DNA of 64,000 nt. Source: Gordonia polyisoprenivorans NBRC 16320 = JCM 10675 (GTDB taxonomy: Bacteria > Actinomycetota > Actinomycetes > Mycobacteriales > Mycobacteriaceae). Below the pieces are notes generated by a model. That model was not told the origin of the DNA and did not search any database. It worked only from the letters and a program-made list of their open reading frames with translations. The translations under genes and the position numbers were made by a program. Positions 60,398 to 64,000 of the stretch are shown here, in pieces. Numbering within the stretch: position 1 is the stretch's first letter; every line of letters starts with the position of its first letter. Location of the stretch: assembly GCF_000241325.1 (NCBI RefSeq), contig NZ_BAEI01000085.1, positions 1-64,000 on the forward strand. The letters run 5' to 3'.

Positions 60398-60427
60398 GCC
60401 GAAAGGATAGCAGGCCTGCTCAGGCCG

Positions 60428-61435
60428 TCACCGACCGATCGACCGTAGGTATTTCGCCAGCGCCACCGTGGTCGCCGGATTCCGCGGGCCCTCGACGAGT
60501 GCGGCGTACGGGAACGAGATGAAGTGCCGCTCCCGTACGGCGGTGGTGTTGGCCATCAGCGGCTGTGACTCGAGCTGGCGGATCTTGGCGTCCACCGTGT
60601 TCTGCTCGCCGGCACCGTAATCGACGATGACGATGACGTCGGGGTTGCGCTGCGCCGCGGCCTCCCACGACGTGGTGGTCCAGGAGTCGTTGAGATCGCC
60701 GAACACGTTGGTGCCGCCGGCCTCGTCGATGATCTGATCCGGCGCCGCGTTGCGCCCGGAGGTGAACGGGCTCGGGTCGGCGCTGTCGAAGAGGAACACC
60801 TTGGCCCGTGAACCGGCCTGCGGGGCTCCGCGCCCGGCCTCGGCGACCTGTGACTTGTACTGCGACACAAGGTCACCGGCGCGGCGCTGCACGCCGAAGA
60901 TCTCACCGAGATTGCTCATGTCGGCGTAGAGCGCATCGAAGGGCCGCATGATGCCGCGCGCGGTGCTGCCGGCCTGCCGGCACGCCTCGGTCAACTGATA
61001 CGGGACCGCGCCGATGGTGCGTATCCAGTCCGGGGTGACTCCCGTGGACTCCTTGAACCCGTAGTTCCATCCGGCGAACACGAAGTCGGGTTCGGCGGCC
61101 GCGATGACCTCTCGGGTAAAGGCGTCACCGAGGTTCTTGGTCGATGCGAAATCCGACTTCCACGGCGAGGAGGCGATGTCACGTTCCTTGCCCGCGTAGG
61201 TCGTGTAGCCGACCATCCGATCGGCGAGCCCGAGGGCGAACATGAACTCGGTGATACCGGTGTCGTTGGTGAGTACGCGGTCCGGCACGCCGGGAACCGT
61301 CAGGGGCGCACCACAGTTGGTGACGGTCACCGAGGCCCCGGCGGACCTCTGCGACGGCGACGCCACGTCGGCGCCGCATCCGGCGAGTGTCAGCAGTGCC
61401 GCGCAGACCAGCGCGAGCAGCGGAAGTCTTCTCAT
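60428..61435 (-). CDS. Corrinoid-type ABC substrate-binding lipoprotein (operon 2)
   Basis: 335 residues. Signal peptide LLALVCAALLTLAGC with lipobox LAGC. BtuF-like: GITEFMFALGLADRMVGYTT and AEPDFVFAGWNYGF. Only moderately similar to the operon 1 protein, which suggests different corrinoids or affinities. ATGA overlap with the ATPase. Last gene of operon 2; only 31 bp separate its stop from the operon 1 leader. Confidence 0.9.
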   Translation of the reverse strand: MRRLPLLALVCAALLTLAGCGADVASPSQRSAGASVTVTNCGAPLTVPGVPDRVLTNDTGITEFMFALGLADRMVGYTTYAGKERDIASSPWKSDFASTKNLGDAFTREVIAAAEPDFVFAGWNYGFKESTGVTPDWIRTIGAVPYQLTEACRQAGSTARGIMRPFDALYADMSNLGEIFGVQRRAGDLVSQYKSQVAEAGRGAPQAGSRAKVFLFDSADPSPFTSGRNAAPDQIIDEAGGTNVFGDLNDSWTTTSWEAAAQRNPDVIVIVDYGAGEQNTVDAKIRQLESQPLMANTTAVRERHFISFPYAALVEGPRNPATTVALAKYLRSIGR

Positions 61436-62205
61436 GGTTGCCTTTCATCGAAGAGGATCTGGGGGACGTCGAGGCGGGGATGCCGGACGATGTGGGCGTC
61501 GATGTCGAACCAGGCGCGCAGATTCGCGGGGACCAGCACCTGCTCGGGAGTGCCGGTCCCGACGACCCGACCGCCGACGAGGACGAGCAGCGTGTCACAG
61601 AACTGGGCGGCGATGTTCAGATCGTGCAGGGCCGCCACCACGGTGACGCCGGAGTCGCGGGCTGCGGCCAGCACCGAGAACTGGTGTCGCACATCGAGAT
61701 GGTTGGTCGGTTCGTCGAGCACCATGACCCGTGGCTGCTGGGCGAGTACCCGCGCGATCAGCACCCGCTGCGCCTCACCCCCGGACAGCGAGGTGAAGAC
61801 ACGATCCGCGAGATGGCCGACCCCGGCGACACCCATGGCCTCCTCGACCGCCGCCGCATCCCTCGCCCGGGACGTCCGCGCGATCGACCGATGTGGGAAC
61901 CGACCGCTGGCGACCACCTCGGCTGCGGTGAAATCGAAGTCCAGCGTGGAACTCTGGGTGAGCGCGGCGACCTGACGGGCGTTGTCGCGCATCGAGATGG
62001 CGGTGACGTCGACGCCGTCGACCTCGACGTGGCCGGTCGTGGGGCACTGGGCGCGATACAGACAACGCAGCAGTGTCGATTTCCCGCTGCCGTTGGGTCC
62101 GATCACGCCGAGAAAACTCCCCGGCGCAGCGGTGAAGGTCACCTCGCGCAGCAACGTTGCCGAACCGATGTCGACGCCGACCCCGTGATAGCCCGCTGTC
62201 GTCAT
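61432..62205 (-). CDS. Corrinoid-type ABC transporter ATP-binding protein (operon 2)
   Basis: 257 residues from ATG 62205 (GGTGGGGAAG upstream; GTG 62214 is an alternative). Walker A IGPNGSGKSTLLRCL, signature LSGGEAQRVLIARVL, Walker B VMVLDEPTNHLDV, H-loop LHDLNIAA. Middle gene of operon 2, whose order is permease-ATPase-binding protein, different from operon 1. Confidence 0.9.
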   Translation of the reverse strand: MTTAGYHGVGVDIGSATLLREVTFTAAPGSFLGVIGPNGSGKSTLLRCLYRAQCPTTGHVEVDGVDVTAISMRDNARQVAALTQSSTLDFDFTAAEVVASGRFPHRSIARTSRARDAAAVEEAMGVAGVGHLADRVFTSLSGGEAQRVLIARVLAQQPRVMVLDEPTNHLDVRHQFSVLAAARDSGVTVVAALHDLNIAAQFCDTLLVLVGGRVVGTGTPEQVLVPANLRAWFDIDAHIVRHPRLDVPQILFDERQP

Positions 62206-62236
62206 CTTCCCCACCCCCGGTGGTCGTCAACCCGTT

Positions 62237-63310
62237 TCATCGATCGACCACGCTGCGTCGGCGGTGCATGAGGATCAGGAACATCGGCACCCCGACGGCG
62301 GCGGTGATCGCGCCCAGCGGCAATTCCTGTGGCGGCACGGCGGTTCTGGCGACGAGATCGGCGGCGACGAGGAACACCGCGCCGATCAGCGGAGCGATCA
62401 CCACGAGGCGGCGATGGTCGGCGCCGACGAGGAGCCGCGCGACGTGGGGAACGACGAGCCCGACGAAGCCGATCGCCCCGCACACCGACACCATCACACC
62501 GGTCATCAACGCCGACAACGCAAATGCCATGACGCGGAACCGCGACGCCGACAACCCGAGAGACGCGGCGACCTCGTCGCCCATGGCGAGGGCATTGAGC
62601 GAGCGCGCCAAGCCTGCCACCGCGATCACCCCGCCGACGGTCACGACGCCCACGAGGACCGCCGAATACCAGCCGGCCGCGGCCAGACTGCCCAGGAGCC
62701 AGAACATCACGCTGCGCGCGGCGTCGCCGGTGGGTGCGAGGAACACCAACACCGTGGTCAGCGCCGAGAAGCCGTAGCCCACCGCGGTGCCGGTCAACAC
62801 GAGTCGCAACGGTGTCAATCCGCCTGCCCCGGAGGCCATCCCGAACACGATGAGGGTCGCGAGCAGCGCTCCGGCGAAGGCCGCGACCGGCATCGCATAG
62901 AGCCCGATGCCCGACAGGACGCCGAAGAGCACCACGCTCGTGGCCCCCACCGATGCGCCGGAGGAGATACCGAGCACGTACGGGTCGGCGAGCGGGTTGC
63001 GCACCATCGCCTGCACGACCACTCCCACCACCGACAACCCGGCGCCCACCACCGCTCCGGTGATCACCCGTGGTACCCGCGAATCGATGACGATCCAGTA
63101 CGCGGCGGCGTCGTCGGCGGAGATCGAGCCGCCGGTCAGTGCGGTCCACACGAAGCGCGGCACATCGGTTCCACCGACGTCGGCGGTACCGAACGCCACA
63201 CCCGCCCATGCGACCACGAACAGCGCGAGCACACCGAGCACCGCGAACACGCCGACACGCGCCCAGGTCGGCGCGGGTGGCGCGGCCTGCGGTGAGGTGT
63301 GATCGTCCAC
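62237..63310 (-). CDS. Corrinoid-type ABC transporter permease, FecCD family (operon 2)
   Basis: 357 residues from GTG 63310, the length of other FecCD permeases; a longer in-frame reading (to 63625) crosses the riboswitch and is rejected. Motifs MVRNPLADPYVLGISSGAS and GAIGFVGLVVPHVARLLVG. First gene after riboswitch 2. Confidence 0.9.
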   Translation of the reverse strand: MDDHTSPQAAPPAPTWARVGVFAVLGVLALFVVAWAGVAFGTADVGGTDVPRFVWTALTGGSISADDAAAYWIVIDSRVPRVITGAVVGAGLSVVGVVVQAMVRNPLADPYVLGISSGASVGATSVVLFGVLSGIGLYAMPVAAFAGALLATLIVFGMASGAGGLTPLRLVLTGTAVGYGFSALTTVLVFLAPTGDAARSVMFWLLGSLAAAGWYSAVLVGVVTVGGVIAVAGLARSLNALAMGDEVAASLGLSASRFRVMAFALSALMTGVMVSVCGAIGFVGLVVPHVARLLVGADHRRLVVIAPLIGAVFLVAADLVARTAVPPQELPLGAITAAVGVPMFLILMHRRRSVVDR

Positions 63311-63409
63311 TGTGGCACGGTCTCTCGTCGGGCGGAAGACAGCCGCGCACGACAGATCGGCGCACCGGCCATATCCCGCGAGGCAAGTGTCGACCACGGT
63401 CCCCCATGG

Positions 63410-63597
63410 CCACGGCGGCAGGTCTTCGGACTTCGGACCCGGCACCGAGATGCCACCTACCCGCGGCCGCTTCCCGGACCGTGAAGTCCAGTGCGAGGAG
63501 CCGCTGTCGTTTCCGTCACCGCTGCGGGGCAGCTCTGGATTCTCACCAGATTCCCTTTTCACCGACCGGACCGTAGTGACCCGGTCGGAACCGACGC
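63410..63597 (-). ncRNA. Cobalamin riboswitch 2
   Basis: The minus-strand B12 box AAGTCCGAAGACCTGCCGCC (63433-63414) and the block CTGGTGAGAATCCAGA-GCTGCCCCGCA (63549-63523), with GGTGACGGAAACGACAGCGG, match the core of riboswitch 1. Upstream, TACGCT (63609-63604) is a likely -10 and both leaders share GCGCGTCGGTT after it. It leads operon 2. Confidence 0.92.
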
Positions 63598-63711
63598 GCG
63601 CTGAGCGTAGCAGGCATCTCACCAAGGCGTTGCCCAGGTCTTCACCACCGCATCACCGAGTCGTGGCCGGTCGTCGTCCCCGACGACACCGTGCGGTGAT
63701 CGCCTCGATGC

Positions 63712-64000
63712 ATGTCCTCCCCCAGCCATATTCCGCTACGCGTCACCCCGGACAAGGTGCTGCGCGCCGGGACGACCCGCCGTCGATTCCTCACCTGGAC
63801 CGCGCTGGCCGCCGGGCTGGCCACCGCCCCCACCCTGTTCGCCACCGACGCCGCCTCCGCTCCACGGGTCCGAGGTGCCGGCCACCCGTTCGCCCTGGGA
63901 ATCGCCTCCGGCGACCCGCTCCCCGACGCCGTCATCCTGTGGACGAGGCTGGCGACCGACCCCCTCGCACCCGGCGGAGGCATGGGCGCCGACACCCACG
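63712..64000 (+). CDS. PhoD-type alkaline phosphatase/phosphodiesterase (5' part)
   Basis: Ninety-six codons are inside the window. The N-terminus has a twin-arginine motif [18 protein letters not shown] and ends its signal region near Ala-Ser-Ala. The mature start [20 protein letters not shown] is the PhoD N-terminal signature. PhoD enzymes are secreted Ca2+/Fe-dependent phosphodiesterases that recover phosphate. The calcium and metal ligands lie outside the window. Preceded by ~100 bp of unassigned sequence after the riboswitch 2 promoter. Confidence 0.88.
   Translation, partial: MSSPSHIPLRVTPDKVLRAGTTRRRFLTWTALAAGLATAPTLFATDAASAPRVRGAGHPFALGIASGDPLPDAVILWTRLATDPLAPGGGMGADTH

Noticed and set aside
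63625-63711. Pho-box-like repeats (CTTCACC, CATCACC) before the PhoD gene
   Set aside because: Spacing and match to known actinobacterial Pho boxes are too poor to support a site.

Overview
The window is high-GC DNA (GTG/TTG starts, ATGA/GTGA stop-start overlaps, few spacers) from an actinobacterium of the Mycobacteriales. Mycolata-type gene content suggests Gordonia or a close relative; the genus is inference, since no rRNA lies in the window. No rRNA, tRNA, CRISPR array, insertion sequence or prophage was recognised.

Two stretches follow M. tuberculosis gene order as I remember it, and they adjoin here. The first (1-18.1 kb) is the nnr-glmS-(Rv3438 to Rv3440c-like)-HAD-glmM-rpsI-rplM segment, followed by an ESX-4-type secretion locus: an Rv3446c-like protein, eccC, eccD and mycP. 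The esxT/esxU pair and eccB are not at this locus. The second (18.1-57.2 kb) runs ispH, an Rv1109c-like gene, xseA, xseB, an Rv1100-like DUF4245 gene, glpX, fumC, phoH, a desA2-like gene, glyA, coaA, uppS and hemolysin III. Accessory blocks interrupt this backbone.

The accessory blocks are: (a) 23.9-28.1 kb, a SnoaL/LysR pair, class I fumarase, and an AbiEi-DUF559 gene bracketed by two matching hairpins; (b) 29.6-39.6 kb, a PIG-L deacetylase and L,D-transpeptidase, then a lactonase, acyl-CoA ligase and solitary MCE protein facing a TetR, kinase-like APH protein, acyl-CoA dehydrogenase and SDR, which can be read as one lactone/4-hydroxyacid assimilation pathway; (c) 39.6-45.3 kb, a polyamine-type ABC transporter with a fused two-domain permease, divergent from a FAD amine oxidase; (d) 51.9-55.6 kb, a MarR/cupin pair with a clear double operator, an AhpD-like/NAD-binding pair, and a frameshifted MocR regulator. 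A DUF885 gene upstream of coaA carries an in-frame stop.

The right end (57.2-63.6 kb) holds two tandem corrinoid-type ABC uptake operons, each behind its own cobalamin riboswitch. The window closes inside a Tat-exported PhoD-type phosphatase. Most of the window is cell-wall precursor supply (GlmS, GlmM, UppS), central carbon metabolism (GlpX, two fumarases, GlyA, CoaA), envelope secretion and nutrient uptake.
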